The notes under the pieces were generated by a model that saw only the letters and a program-made list of their open reading frames with translations, was not told the DNA's origin and searched no databases. From CAWAND01 sp963727915 (GTDB lineage: Bacteria > Chloroflexota > Anaerolineae > Anaerolineales > E44-bin32), in the NCBI GenBank assembly GCA_963727915.1, contig CAVSID010000006.1:62001-126000 (forward strand): DNA of 64,000 bases, in the 5' to 3' direction. Of this stretch, positions 9,992-19,368 are shown piece after piece (positions within the stretch are counted from its first letter, which is position 1; every line of letters starts with the position of its first letter). Position numbers and translations under genes: made by a program.

Positions 9992-11326
9992 TCTGCCAAA
10001 TGGCTCAGCTTCGCCGATGCCCAACACGTTTGCCCGGGTCGCCCACCATCTCACCCACCACAAGCCCAAGAAGGTGAGTAGCGGCAGCGGGACCAGCATG
10101 AGCAGGCTCTCTTGATTGCCTTGGACAGTGTTCAGGAAAAGGAGCCAGGGGCCGACGGCGAGCACGACCACCAAGGCGGCGACTGCCAGCCTTCCGGCCA
10201 GCTGCCAGCGCCGCAGACAAACGCTGAAGACCAGCACAATCCCGGGCATGAAGACCAGGTAGTTGGTGCTGGCCGTCCGAAACACCACCATCTGGGTGAC
10301 AACCAGGGTCATGGCCGCCGTCCACTGGAACCACGCGTCATGTTTTCCGCCGGCGAGCACCCATTCCCAGAGCAGGTAGAAGCCCACCAGCGCCGAGAGG
10401 ATGGCCGTCAGCCAGCCTGAACCCGCAGGAAGTATGCCGGCGAGGAGCGAGATTGGGGATGCGGAGACCGAGCCTGTATAGGCTGGGTACGTGATGACCT
10501 CACGCAACCACAGCAGGGGCCAGTTGGGTATGACCAGCAGGAAACCGCCGTAGAGCACGGCTGACGAACCCAACGTCCATAGGATCAACGAAGATCTTCG
10601 CCGAGACAGAGCCCAAATCAGGACGAAGGGTACCAGCAGGACGGAAATCTGCGGCTTGATGAGCGACAAGGCTAGCAGCAACCCGGCCGCGGCATCCAAC
10701 TCATGCTGGATGGCAAGCAGGGCGCCGGCGACAAGGACGGCCTCGATAACAGCGAACTGGCCCAGCACAACCGCCCGGAATGCGTGATACCAGACAATGG
10801 AGAACAGCATCAACCCACCCAGGACGAGCGGTCGGGGTCGCCATTTCGTCAAACGGATGCTGAGAAGCATCAACGCCAGCAGACAGACTTCGAGCAGAGT
10901 CATCCACAGCGCCCTGGCAAGAGTAAAAGGAAGAAGTGAGAAGGGCAGAACAAAGAGCGTGATCGGGAGGGGATAGGCGAATAGGGCCAGATCCTCGCCC
11001 AATTCTGGATCCGCAGGGCGGCCGTAGATGATCTGCTGGGCCTGCTCGGAGATGCTTGGATCGTAGGGGCTCACACCTTGGGTGACCCACAGCCGCGTGC
11101 CAAGCCAACGCGGCAGAAAGTCGTTCCCCCCAGGCGCTTGTTCGGCAAAGCCAAGATTGCCGTAGGTGAGGGCCGCCAACATGAGCCCGAAGAGCATGAC
11201 GAACAATGTCTGCCAAATACGGGAACTGCGAGGGGGCCTCATCGGGATGGGATGCTTGCTGCTGTCATGGACCATGCCTCGCTCGGCAAGCCGATTCGGG
11301 AACGTCCATCGCCTCTCTTGGCGCAC
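9986..11326 (-). CDS. GT87 (DUF2029) family membrane glycosyltransferase
   Basis: An intact 446-residue ORF with about eleven hydrophobic segments and the GT87-type first-loop pattern GNDFLPRWLGTRLW, where an Asp follows the first helix, then a conserved ALSLIKPQIS segment. GT87 proteins such as mycobacterial PimE are polyprenyl-phosphate-mannose-dependent alpha-mannosyltransferases acting on the outer face of the membrane; the substrate here is unknown. Start GTG 11326 is the longest option; ATG 11275 or 11242 would still keep the first helix. It is divergent from the shorter relative at 11454 across about 127 bases. Confidence 0.75.
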   Translation of the reverse strand: MRQERRWTFPNRLAERGMVHDSSKHPIPMRPPRSSRIWQTLFVMLFGLMLAALTYGNLGFAEQAPGGNDFLPRWLGTRLWVTQGVSPYDPSISEQAQQIIYGRPADPELGEDLALFAYPLPITLFVLPFSLLPFTLARALWMTLLEVCLLALMLLSIRLTKWRPRPLVLGGLMLFSIVWYHAFRAVVLGQFAVIEAVLVAGALLAIQHELDAAAGLLLALSLIKPQISVLLVPFVLIWALSRRRSSLILWTLGSSAVLYGGFLLVIPNWPLLWLREVITYPAYTGSVSASPISLLAGILPAGSGWLTAILSALVGFYLLWEWVLAGGKHDAWFQWTAAMTLVVTQMVVFRTASTNYLVFMPGIVLVFSVCLRRWQLAGRLAVAALVVVLAVGPWLLFLNTVQGNQESLLMLVPLPLLTFLGLWWVRWWATRANVLGIGEAEPFGRL

Positions 11327-11453
11327 TTGCGTAGACGCCCGGAGATGTTAGCATATCCAGGCCAATCTGCAAGGAGACGACATCATCGGCTCACTCCCGA
11401 ACTCGCAAGGGGAGATTCCCCCAACCGCAGGTCCGCCCCCGGCCGCTGCCAGC

Positions 11454-12338
11454 TTGCCTACACAGACAGCAGCCTGGTATGGGCCCTCACCCCTCGAGGT
11501 CTATGCGCAGTTGCGCGCTCGGCCTTGGGCGGGGGTAGTTCTAGGACTGCTCCTGATCGGTCTGATTGCCGCCAGCGCCATGTTCCTGCCGCGTGGCGTC
11601 GATTGGTACACAGCCTTTCGCCCGGCAAGTTTGGCCATGCTCTCGGGGCAGTCACCCTACACGGTTCCCGGATTCCACAACCCGCCCTGGACCCTGCTCC
11701 CCATCATTCCCTTCGCCGTGCTGCCGGAGGCCATCGGCCGCGGGGCTGTCGCTGTGATCGGATTGGTGTGTTATGCCTTCATCGGCATCCGCCTCGGTGC
11801 TCGCCCGGTCACGCTGGCCCTGTTCCTGCTCTCACCCCCTGTCCTTCATAGCACCCTCAACAGCAACACGGACTGGCTGGCGCTGCTTGGCGTCGTGATG
11901 CCGCCCAATATCGGCATGTTGCTTTTGGCCAGCAAGCCGCAGCTCGGCATCGGGGTGATCATCTACCAGTTGGTGGAATCCGGTCGAACGGGCGGCGCCC
12001 GCAGGATCGCCTCCGACTTCTGGCCGCTGGTTACCTTCACCTTGCTTTCGCTGGCAGTCTACGGGCTCTGGCCGCTTCGATTCGGGGATGAGCTGGGGTT
12101 GTGGTGGAATGCCAGCTTGTGGCCAGGATCCATTCCCTTTGGTTTGGCCTTCATCGCCATCGCTGTCACCAAGCGCCGGGTCCGTGCGGCCCTGGTGGCG
12201 TCACCGATGCTCTCACCCTACGTTCTTCTCCACTCGTGGGTCGGCGCGCTGGCGGCCACGCTGGAATCGCTTCCCGTGGCCGCGGCATCCGTCCTTGGGC
12301 TGTGGCTCTTGATGGCGATCCGGGCTTTGGGGCTATGA
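11454..12338 (+). CDS. Short GT87-like membrane protein
   Basis: A 294-residue ORF with about eight hydrophobic segments. Residues 45-70 (DWYTAFRPASLAML, SGQSPY) and LLASKPQLGIG match GT87 landmarks in the neighbouring 446-residue protein, but the C-terminal third is missing. TTG at 11454 is the only start-like codon before the first helix, with no close Shine-Dalgarno site, so the start is uncertain. The related gene at 12403 follows after 64 bases, suggesting a tandem duplication. Activity is uncertain because of the short length. Confidence 0.65.
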   Translation: MPTQTAAWYGPSPLEVYAQLRARPWAGVVLGLLLIGLIAASAMFLPRGVDWYTAFRPASLAMLSGQSPYTVPGFHNPPWTLLPIIPFAVLPEAIGRGAVAVIGLVCYAFIGIRLGARPVTLALFLLSPPVLHSTLNSNTDWLALLGVVMPPNIGMLLLASKPQLGIGVIIYQLVESGRTGGARRIASDFWPLVTFTLLSLAVYGLWPLRFGDELGLWWNASLWPGSIPFGLAFIAIAVTKRRVRAALVASPMLSPYVLLHSWVGALAATLESLPVAAASVLGLWLLMAIRALGL

Positions 12339-12402
12339 GAACCAAGAAGCCATTCCCGGAACGGCGTAGATCGTTCGAGGTAACCAGACTGCGAGGTGCC
12401 GG

Positions 12403-13269
12403 ATGAAGCTGCTCCGGCGGAATTGGGAATGCCTCCCGGGGTGGACCAGTGCTGGATTGTGGCTGCTGCTGGCTGCGGCACTGACGGCGGGATTTGCTCT
12501 TATCCCTATGGCTGGTGGAGACGATTGGGAGACTTTTCGGGGTGCCGCCTTGAGGATACTGACCGGGGTCCCGCTCTACGGTCAAAGAGTCACAGCCAGC
12601 TACTATTCCAACCCTCCCTGGGTGGCAGCCATCCTGACACCGTTGGCTCTCCTTCCCGCCAAATGGGGTTGGGCGGCCCTCAACAGCTTCAACCTCATCG
12701 CTCTTCTCTTTCTCACCCGCCGCTGGAACACTGGGCTGGTCAAGCCTTTGCTTGTCCTCGCCTCCCCGGCATCCTTCTACATCCTTCTCCACGGCCAAAT
12801 CGAACCCCTTGTCCTCACACTGGTGTTTCTTCCCAAAACCTGGTGGCCGCTGGCGGCGTTGAGCAAGCCCCAGATCGGCCTGGGCATGGTGTTTGGCGTT
12901 CCGCGACAAAAGATCCTCGGCGCAGCGGCCGTGACCGGCGGGGTACTGGTCGCCAGTCTGCTGCTATTCGGAAATTGGCCGGCGGCCCTGCTTGAACAAC
13001 CATCGCCGTTCGTCGAGGGGGCCCACAACCTGTGGCTGGGCCTGTGGCCGTTCCAGGTGCCGGCGGCATTGCTGTTGATCCTGCTGGGAATTCGCCGCGC
13101 CGACGAGCGGCTGCTCATTAGCGCCGGCCCCTTCGCCTCCCCCTATGCCACCACCTCAACCTTGATCGGGCCCTGGCTGGCGGTTATCTCATTCTTGAAG
13201 GACTGGGAGGCAGGCCTGGTTTGGCTGGCCTGGTGGGGAGCGACCGCCTACCGCATGTTCGGGTTGTAA
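12403..13269 (+). CDS. Short GT87-like membrane protein, tandem paralogue
   Basis: A 288-residue ORF starting at ATG 12403 behind GAGGTG. It repeats the landmarks of the preceding gene: DDWETFRGAALRILTG in the first loop, NPPWVAAIL, and ALSKPQIGLG before the middle helices. About eight hydrophobic segments. Its last 22 bases overlap the 3' end of the convergent gene at 13248, so the two transcripts would be antisense there. Like its neighbour it lacks the C-terminal third of full-length GT87 proteins. Substrate unknown. Confidence 0.65.
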   Translation: MKLLRRNWECLPGWTSAGLWLLLAAALTAGFALIPMAGGDDWETFRGAALRILTGVPLYGQRVTASYYSNPPWVAAILTPLALLPAKWGWAALNSFNLIALLFLTRRWNTGLVKPLLVLASPASFYILLHGQIEPLVLTLVFLPKTWWPLAALSKPQIGLGMVFGVPRQKILGAAAVTGGVLVASLLLFGNWPAALLEQPSPFVEGAHNLWLGLWPFQVPAALLLILLGIRRADERLLISAGPFASPYATTSTLIGPWLAVISFLKDWEAGLVWLAWWGATAYRMFGL

Positions 13270-14768
13270 GCTGACGCCAAGGGCAGCCTGGTTGACCCTC
13301 TCACTCGACCCGGGGGCGCCAGGACTATCGCCACAGAATCCTGGTAGAGCACCTGCCATCCGCCAGACCGAAGGACGGACGCCAACGGCGCTTCGGGTTC
13401 GATCAATACCAGGCGGATACCCCATTTCTCGAACAATGGCCTCCAACTCGGTTGGCCCGACCAGGCCGCCAGGTATGAGCCCAAGATCTCGTCGTCAAAG
13501 AGGTCGGTCCGTCCGTCTACGAAGCTCAGATAGTCTGGGTACAGCCGCCACAATACAAATCCGCCCCAATTGTACGAATTGAACATTGGGCCGGGCGGCT
13601 GATGCGATTGAATGTAGTCGACCGCCGCCACCGGCATGGTCCTTTCGATCGCCAGGCGGTTGACAGAGTCCGGAAGCTGGCTGGCTATGCGGATCAGTGC
13701 GCCGAAGGCGACCAACACCAGGATCACCAGATTCAGAAGGCGGGCCAACCTCTCAGGCACTTGGCGCTCGCGCTTCAGCCTGGCGCGAACCGGACCGAGG
13801 CTTTCCTCCAAATGCCGTGCCAGAATGGGGGCGGCCACGATCGCGAACAAACCGATGTTGCGCGCTGCGTCAAGTCCGAGGTAGGCGAAGGTCGCCACGA
13901 GCAGCAGCTCGGTTGGGCGGGCCCGGCGGCGCGAGATGGCTATGGCCAACATCAGCAGAATGAGCATCCATAGGAACGGCTGCATCTGCAGCTGGTGGAA
14001 ATCGGGACTTTGCCATTCCTGGATGTACTGGCGAAGGACGTTGATGGATACGGTGTGAAACGGATAGAGAATCATCCGAATGCCGGCGGGGTTGAACACG
14101 ACCGCAACCACCGACAGCGCCCCGCCCATCAACCAGTCTTGGAGTACGCGGCGTCGCTCAGACCACACCTCCGAACGGACCGCGCCCCGCAGCGGCGCCA
14201 GGGCGATGTCAACGATCTCCCCGAAGGTATACAGCCCGATAAGCAGCAGGCCGACCGCAAAACCGCCGTGCAGATTGACCCACAAGAGCATTCCCAGCGG
14301 CAGTGCCCACCACAAACGAATATGCCCCAACCGCTGCGCTTCCAGCAGCGCTACGAACGCTCCTGTCAGGGCCAAACTGAAGATCTGGGGCCTGGCCGAC
14401 CAGAAGACTCCCGACGCCGACGCCGCCAGAATCAGGACGAAGCCCCGCACAAGCGGGCCGGCTTCCAACAGCGGCCAAAGGCAGATGAAAGCCAGCAACA
14501 CCATGCCGCCCGTCAACAGATCGAGCCCCGCGAAGCTGAAAGCCCGGAAATCAGCCGCAAGTGCAATCTGCGCCAGCCAGCCAGGATAAAGCCAGGCTTG
14601 TCCCTGACGCGTCAGCGAAAACGGGTCCACCACCAGCCAGCGCCCGTTCTCGAGCATCCATGAACCGGCGCGCAGATGCCACCAAGTGTCACTATCGATG
14701 GAGGGGCGGACCGCCATGGCCAAGATGGCCAGGCCGGTGACGGCCAATACGAGGCGGCGGAAACTCAT
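13248..14768 (-). CDS. Polytopic membrane protein, glycosyltransferase-like
   Basis: An intact 506-residue ORF with about ten hydrophobic segments. The first loop reads SIDSDTWWHLRAGSWML, with acidic residues where GT-C enzymes bind the lipid donor, and is followed by a WLAQIA segment. The C-terminal 130 residues are soluble (FNSYNWGGFVLWRLYP, FVDGRTDLFDDEIL). I recognise this as a common Chloroflexota membrane family without an established function. Its ATG overlaps the stop of the gene upstream by four bases (ATGA), implying coupled translation. Confidence 0.62.
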   Translation of the reverse strand: MSFRRLVLAVTGLAILAMAVRPSIDSDTWWHLRAGSWMLENGRWLVVDPFSLTRQGQAWLYPGWLAQIALAADFRAFSFAGLDLLTGGMVLLAFICLWPLLEAGPLVRGFVLILAASASGVFWSARPQIFSLALTGAFVALLEAQRLGHIRLWWALPLGMLLWVNLHGGFAVGLLLIGLYTFGEIVDIALAPLRGAVRSEVWSERRRVLQDWLMGGALSVVAVVFNPAGIRMILYPFHTVSINVLRQYIQEWQSPDFHQLQMQPFLWMLILLMLAIAISRRRARPTELLLVATFAYLGLDAARNIGLFAIVAAPILARHLEESLGPVRARLKRERQVPERLARLLNLVILVLVAFGALIRIASQLPDSVNRLAIERTMPVAAVDYIQSHQPPGPMFNSYNWGGFVLWRLYPDYLSFVDGRTDLFDDEILGSYLAAWSGQPSWRPLFEKWGIRLVLIEPEAPLASVLRSGGWQVLYQDSVAIVLAPPGRVRGSTRLPLASAYNPNMR

Positions 14769-16420
14769 GGGGTCATCCCTGCCCGAGCCAGCTCATCCGA
14801 AGTGAGCCGCGCGGGCTGCGAAAGGTCGTAGAAGACATGGTAGGGACCGATCCAGCGCTGGCTGAAGTCGACACTGCCTTGGCGCAGTAATTCGGCCAGG
14901 GCGGCGTCCAGCTCCGGATGGTTAGTGGTAATGTAAGCCACCTTGGGGCTGTTCGCCACCAGCGCGTCGTACGGAGGATAACGGTCATCTCTCGATGTGT
15001 AGCGAAAATCCTGATGGTAGGGAAGCGTCGGAATGAAGACAAGCCGCTCATCAGAGATGAACGCCAGGGGATAGGCCACCCAATAGTTGGTGTAGCCGCG
15101 GGTTTCCCCATGGGCCTCGAGGAAAGCCGCCAGTTCCGGAAGATACGATGAATCGATTTGGGCCACGGGATCGAAGGCGGTCGTGAGGCCCGGAGGCTGG
15201 GTCCTGGCCGCCTGGATCGTGCTGGCCAGGTTGAACAGTATCACGCCACCTAGCGCCGCCCCCGCCCAGACCGGGCCTCGCCCTCGCTTCAGCCACGCCA
15301 CCCAGGCTCCACCGAAGACAGCCATCACGACAGCTATCGGCACGAAGTAACGGCCGCTTGGGTCCGCCCCAAACGGCGAGAGCACAAAACCGGCCAGGAC
15401 AACGGCGGCGACGGCTACCAGGATCCATCCGCCTCCTGTCCCACCTCCCAGCCGAAATCGATTGCGCCCCGACCAGCCCAGCGTGACCAGCCAGAAGATA
15501 AGCGCCAGGGGGACCAGAGGCCAGGCGAGTGTTTGGACGGACCACGGCGGACGCAGCCCCAGAATCACCGTCGGGCCGAAGAGCAGCAGGTTCAAGGCGT
15601 GGCTTCCAACGTATGCCAGGAACCCCGCCGGGGAGGCGCCAGCGATGGCTGAGCCGCCCAGCTCGGCCACTAGCGCCTTGAAACCGTGGACAGCCGCCCA
15701 GCCGAGCCATGGGGCAGCGCCGATCATCGCTCCCAGCGCAGCCGCCAGCAGCCCCGGCCATCGGGCTCGGGAATCGGCGCTCCGGAACCAGGCGACCAGG
15801 ATGATGGGCAGCGTCGCCAGGCTGTAGACCAAGGTCAGGCCGAAGACCCACAAGCCAAAACCGGTCAGCAATCCCCAGGCGAACCACAAGCGAGTCCTCT
15901 CAGGGCGATCCCTCAGCGCCAGCGCTGTGAGAAGTAGCAGATTGCCCAAGACCAGGGCTTCGCCATAGCCGCCTAGGGAGACCGTGGTGTACAGAGTTAC
16001 TCCCACAGCCGGCACGGCCATCAGCATCGCCGCTGCCCAGGCCGCCACCCCCGAGCCGGTCGCTCGCTGGGTCAAGAGATACGTCAGACCCACCGTGAGC
16101 AGGAAAAGCCCTGTCTGCACCGCCCTGATGACCCATACGTGAGCGCCAGCCGCAGCAAACCCGGCGGCGATGAGCCAGGCGTCGAAACTCCCCAAATACG
16201 CCTGGCCGTAGAAGAAGACGGGCCTTTCCCCCTGCAAAATGTGCCGGGCCATCAGACCCACCACGGCCTCGTCGGAATTGAAGGGGAAGGCGCCCCAGGC
16301 TAGCAGCAGAGCCTTCAGGGCCAGTGCGCTGAGCAGGGGCAGCACCAGCCGCCACGGCCAACTCAGGAGGCGTGCCCATCCACCGGCCGGCAAACGTTCG
16401 GCTGCCATCCTGTTTGTCAT
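14765..16420 (-). CDS. GT39/ArnT-like membrane glycosyltransferase
   Basis: An intact 551-residue ORF with eleven or so membrane helices. The first extracellular loop contains FNSDEAVVGLMARHIL followed by FFYGQAYLGS, a pattern close to ArnT/PMT-type GT-C enzymes that use undecaprenyl-phosphate sugars. The soluble C-terminus includes YTNYWVAYPLAFIS. ATG 16420 follows GGGTAGG. It is divergent from the gene at 16477; their shared upstream region is only 56 bases and holds the TATAAT of the plus-strand gene. The acceptor is unknown. Confidence 0.7.
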   Translation of the reverse strand: MTNRMAAERLPAGGWARLLSWPWRLVLPLLSALALKALLLAWGAFPFNSDEAVVGLMARHILQGERPVFFYGQAYLGSFDAWLIAAGFAAAGAHVWVIRAVQTGLFLLTVGLTYLLTQRATGSGVAAWAAAMLMAVPAVGVTLYTTVSLGGYGEALVLGNLLLLTALALRDRPERTRLWFAWGLLTGFGLWVFGLTLVYSLATLPIILVAWFRSADSRARWPGLLAAALGAMIGAAPWLGWAAVHGFKALVAELGGSAIAGASPAGFLAYVGSHALNLLLFGPTVILGLRPPWSVQTLAWPLVPLALIFWLVTLGWSGRNRFRLGGGTGGGWILVAVAAVVLAGFVLSPFGADPSGRYFVPIAVVMAVFGGAWVAWLKRGRGPVWAGAALGGVILFNLASTIQAARTQPPGLTTAFDPVAQIDSSYLPELAAFLEAHGETRGYTNYWVAYPLAFISDERLVFIPTLPYHQDFRYTSRDDRYPPYDALVANSPKVAYITTNHPELDAALAELLRQGSVDFSQRWIGPYHVFYDLSQPARLTSDELARAGMTP

Positions 16421-16464
16421 CCTACCCGCCCCGAAGTCGAAACTACCATTTTCCAGGTCCTTGC

Positions 16465-16470
16465 TATAAT
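16465..16470 (+). promoter_or_regulatory. -10 box placing the start of transcription at the ATG
   Basis: A perfect TATAAT lies six bases before the ATG at 16477. No clear -35 box is found at the normal distance and no Shine-Dalgarno sequence precedes the ATG, so a leaderless message is likely. Confidence 0.5.
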
Positions 16471-16476
16471 CTCGCC

Positions 16477-17997
16477 ATGTCTGGGCGACTCGAACGAGCC
16501 ATGCCTTGGGTCATCGCACTTCTCGCCCTTGTTGCACGGTTGATACCGGGCCCGCGCACTATCGACGACGCCTACATCACATTTCGCTACGCCCAGAACC
16601 TGATCTCCGGCGCCGGCTTGGTCTACAATCCCGGAGAGCATGTCTTAGGGACGACGACGCCGCTTTACACCATACTGCTGTCGCTCGTTTCTATCCCCTT
16701 CGGGGGCCAATCGGCCCCCTTCCCCACCTTGGCCTTTGTGCTCAATGCCTTGTTTGGCGCCGCCAGCTGCTGGCTTCTGGTGCGCCTGGGATCCCGCCTT
16801 GGATACAGTACGGCTGGGATGATCGCCGCCGGCGTGTGGGCTGTGGCGCCGATGTCGGTAACCTTTGCCATAGGCGGTATGGAAACCAGTCTGTTCGTCC
16901 TCTTCATCCTGGCGACATTCTACTTCTACTACACGCAGCGCCCAACCGCCGGCGCGCTCCTGGCAGCGCTCTGCCTTCTAACCCGACCCGACGGTCTGCT
17001 CTTCATCGGTCCGCTGGCGGTGGAACGAATAAGACAGATCTGGCTTTCTAAGCATGAGCGCACCATACCCGACCTCGGCTGGGCCGAGGCTTTCGCATTC
17101 GTCTTACCGGTCGCCAGCTGGGGAGTGTTCGCCGCGTTCTATTTCGGGAATCCACTCCCGAACTCCATCGGCGCCAAGATCGCCGCCTATCATCTCCCTC
17201 CCAACGCGGCCCTGATCCGCCTGCTCCAGCACTACGCCACCCCGTTTCTGGGCCAACTGACATTCGGGAACACCTGGATCCCCATTGGACTGGTCCTGTT
17301 TCCATTCCTGTTCGGGCTTGGCGCGCTGACGGTGCTTCGCCGCCGCGTCGACCTGTGGCCCATCTTGGCTTCGCCCTGGGTCTATCTGATCGTGTTTTCA
17401 GCCTTCAACCCCCTCATCTTCCGCTGGTATCTGGCGCCGCCTCTGCCCTTCTACTTCTTCGGCATTGCCCTGGGGATGAGCCGTTTGGGGATCGACCTGC
17501 GCACACACTATGTACCCTTGGGGATGGGCCTGGCAGCCACAGCCCTGACCCTGCATGGATGGGTGCTCCACCCGTCGCACGGGCCCGATCGCCCCGCACC
17601 AGACATGGCATACATCGAGCTCGAGCTTCTTTACCGCCAAGCGGCCGATGAATTGAAGCCCCAGATTCTTCCGGGGCAAACGGTGGCAGCAGGCGATATT
17701 GGAACCCTCGGATACTACACTGGGGCGCGCATGCTCGATACAATCGGTTTGGTGTCCCCCAGGGCTTCCAGCTACTATCCGCTGGACGACTCCTACTACG
17801 TGATCAATTACGCCATACCGCCGAAACTCATCTCCGATTTGAAACCCGACTACGTGGTCTTGCTCGAAGTCTACGGCCGCCTGGGCCTGCTCAAGGACGA
17901 ATCCTTCGTCCGGGCATATCAACTCGAAGAAACCCTTCCGACGGATATCTACGGCAGTCGGGACTTGTTCGTCTTCTCTCGAGCGGTCAACAAGTGA
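16477..17997 (+). CDS. GT-C-like membrane glycosyltransferase
   Basis: Starting at ATG 16477 this is a 506-residue protein with about ten membrane helices. The first loop carries TIDDAYITFRYAQNL and GTTTPLYTILL; the soluble C-terminus has GDIGTLGYYTGARMLDTIGL. The same two signatures occur in the damaged minus-strand gene at 4929. An upstream in-frame ATG (16372) would add 35 residues that lie over the neighbour's start and the TATAAT box, so it is rejected. The stop overlaps the GTG of the next gene (GTGA). Function inferred only as sugar transfer outside the membrane. Confidence 0.7.
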   Translation: MSGRLERAMPWVIALLALVARLIPGPRTIDDAYITFRYAQNLISGAGLVYNPGEHVLGTTTPLYTILLSLVSIPFGGQSAPFPTLAFVLNALFGAASCWLLVRLGSRLGYSTAGMIAAGVWAVAPMSVTFAIGGMETSLFVLFILATFYFYYTQRPTAGALLAALCLLTRPDGLLFIGPLAVERIRQIWLSKHERTIPDLGWAEAFAFVLPVASWGVFAAFYFGNPLPNSIGAKIAAYHLPPNAALIRLLQHYATPFLGQLTFGNTWIPIGLVLFPFLFGLGALTVLRRRVDLWPILASPWVYLIVFSAFNPLIFRWYLAPPLPFYFFGIALGMSRLGIDLRTHYVPLGMGLAATALTLHGWVLHPSHGPDRPAPDMAYIELELLYRQAADELKPQILPGQTVAAGDIGTLGYYTGARMLDTIGLVSPRASSYYPLDDSYYVINYAIPPKLISDLKPDYVVLLEVYGRLGLLKDESFVRAYQLEETLPTDIYGSRDLFVFSRAVNK

Positions 17998-19297
17998 AGG
18001 ATTTCACAAGACGACACGCCGGCGCGCTGGTCCTGATCCCGATGCTGACTCTTGTACACCTGCTGAGCTTAGCGTCTGTGCCGTTCCATCCCGACGAAAG
18101 CTCTCTGTTGTACCAGAGCCGCGATCTGGAGCTCTGGCTCACCCATCCGCTAGATTTGGCGTGGCGGCCCGGTGGAATGCCCGATGACCCAAAGATGTAC
18201 CGCGCCCTCAACGCTCCCCTGGCGAAGTACGTCTTGGGCGCCGGTCGCCGCCTGGCCGGGTTTGGACCACAGGCGGTGTCGGTTGACTGGGACTGGACCC
18301 AGGATTGGGCAGCCAATATCCGGGCCGGAGCAATGCCAGATCCGAGGTTGCTCCGCGCGGCGCGCGTGGCGAGCAGCCTGCTCATCGCTCTGACTCTTCT
18401 CTGCGTGTACGGCATTGGCATCGAGATCGGAGGGCGATGGACAGCGTTGCTCGCTGTCGGTCTGGTGGGGACCAACGCCTTGGTGCTCCTACACGCAAGA
18501 CGCGCCATGGCGGAGGGCACATTGGTCCTGGCGGTCTCAGCCGCGCTGTGGGGCATCACGGCGGCCGGACGCCGGCCGTGGCTGGCCGGCATTGGCTCGG
18601 CCCTGGCCTTCGCGGCCAAGCAGTCGGCCGCCCCTCTGGCCCTGGTCGGGCTGGCGGCATCGGTCTGGCCCCACCCGGAGGAGGGCAACCGCTTGCGTTG
18701 GAAACAGGGGATCCGGTTTGGAATTGCCGGACTGGCTCTGACGGCCATCCTGCAGCCCTTCTTCTGGGCCCACCCGCTCGGTGCGGCGCGGGCCATGCTC
18801 GACGCGCGTCAGAATTCCTGGCCTCTCAAATCGACACCCTGCGCGCCGTCGCCCCGGACCGAATTCTCGGCAACCCGGGCGAGCGAACGGCCGCCATGTT
18901 GGGGGAGGTCTTCATCATCCCCCCCCAGGTTTCCGAGGCCGGCAACTATCTTCAGCAAACGGCTGTGCAGGATCGGGCGTATCTGGCCAATCCGTTCGAT
19001 CACCTCTTCCGAGGATTTACCGGGGGCGGCATTATGCTTGGGTTGACCTTGATCGGACTGATCTTGAGCCTTTGGCCCGGCGCAACTGCCAGCCACACAC
19101 AGAGCGGTGCTCGCCGCTGGCTGGTTGCCGCGGGGCTGGCCGAAGCGGTGGCCCTGCTGTGGGCCAATCCACTGCCCTTCCAGCGCTACTACCTCCCGCT
19201 GATCCCCTTCGTCAGTCTGTGGGCGGCCTTCGGTACAGTCGGTCTGGGGAAAGCGCTGCTCCTGCTTAGCGAAAGACGCCAGACGAGACCCGTCTGA
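17994..19297 (+). CDS. GT39-like membrane glycosyltransferase (one frameshift)
   Basis: GTG 17994 overlaps the preceding stop. The first loop has PFHPDESSLLYQSRDLEL, an Asp-Glu pair typical of PMT/GT39 enzymes, and KYVLGAGRRLAG. After a single-base shift near 18815 the protein resumes as FLASQIDTLRAV and runs through two more helices and PFQRYYLPLIPF to the stop at 19297. Total about 434 residues. It is co-translated with the gene at 16477 and is followed by a strong bidirectional terminator, closing the glycosyltransferase island. Confidence 0.7.
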
Positions 19298-19315
19298 TCC
19301 CGACCCGGGAATACG

Positions 19316-19346
19316 AAGCGCCAGGCACGGATTGTGCCTGGCGCTT
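19316..19346. terminator. Bidirectional terminator between convergent genes
   Basis: A 13-bp perfect stem (AAGCGCCAGGCAC / GTGCCTGGCGCTT) with a five-base loop sits between the convergent ends of the membrane protein gene and the sigma factor gene. Stem-end A and T runs serve both strands. Confidence 0.8.
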
Positions 19347-19368
19347 GCTCATCGTGTCAATCGCCGTT

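Noticed and set aside
12166..12909. A 247-residue minus-strand ORF.
   Set aside because: It is Pro/Arg/Gly-rich shadow sequence opposite two membrane protein genes, with no recognisable domain.
16372..16476. A longer start for the glycosyltransferase at 16477.
   Set aside because: The 35 added residues overlap the start of the divergent gene and the TATAAT box and have no membrane-protein character.
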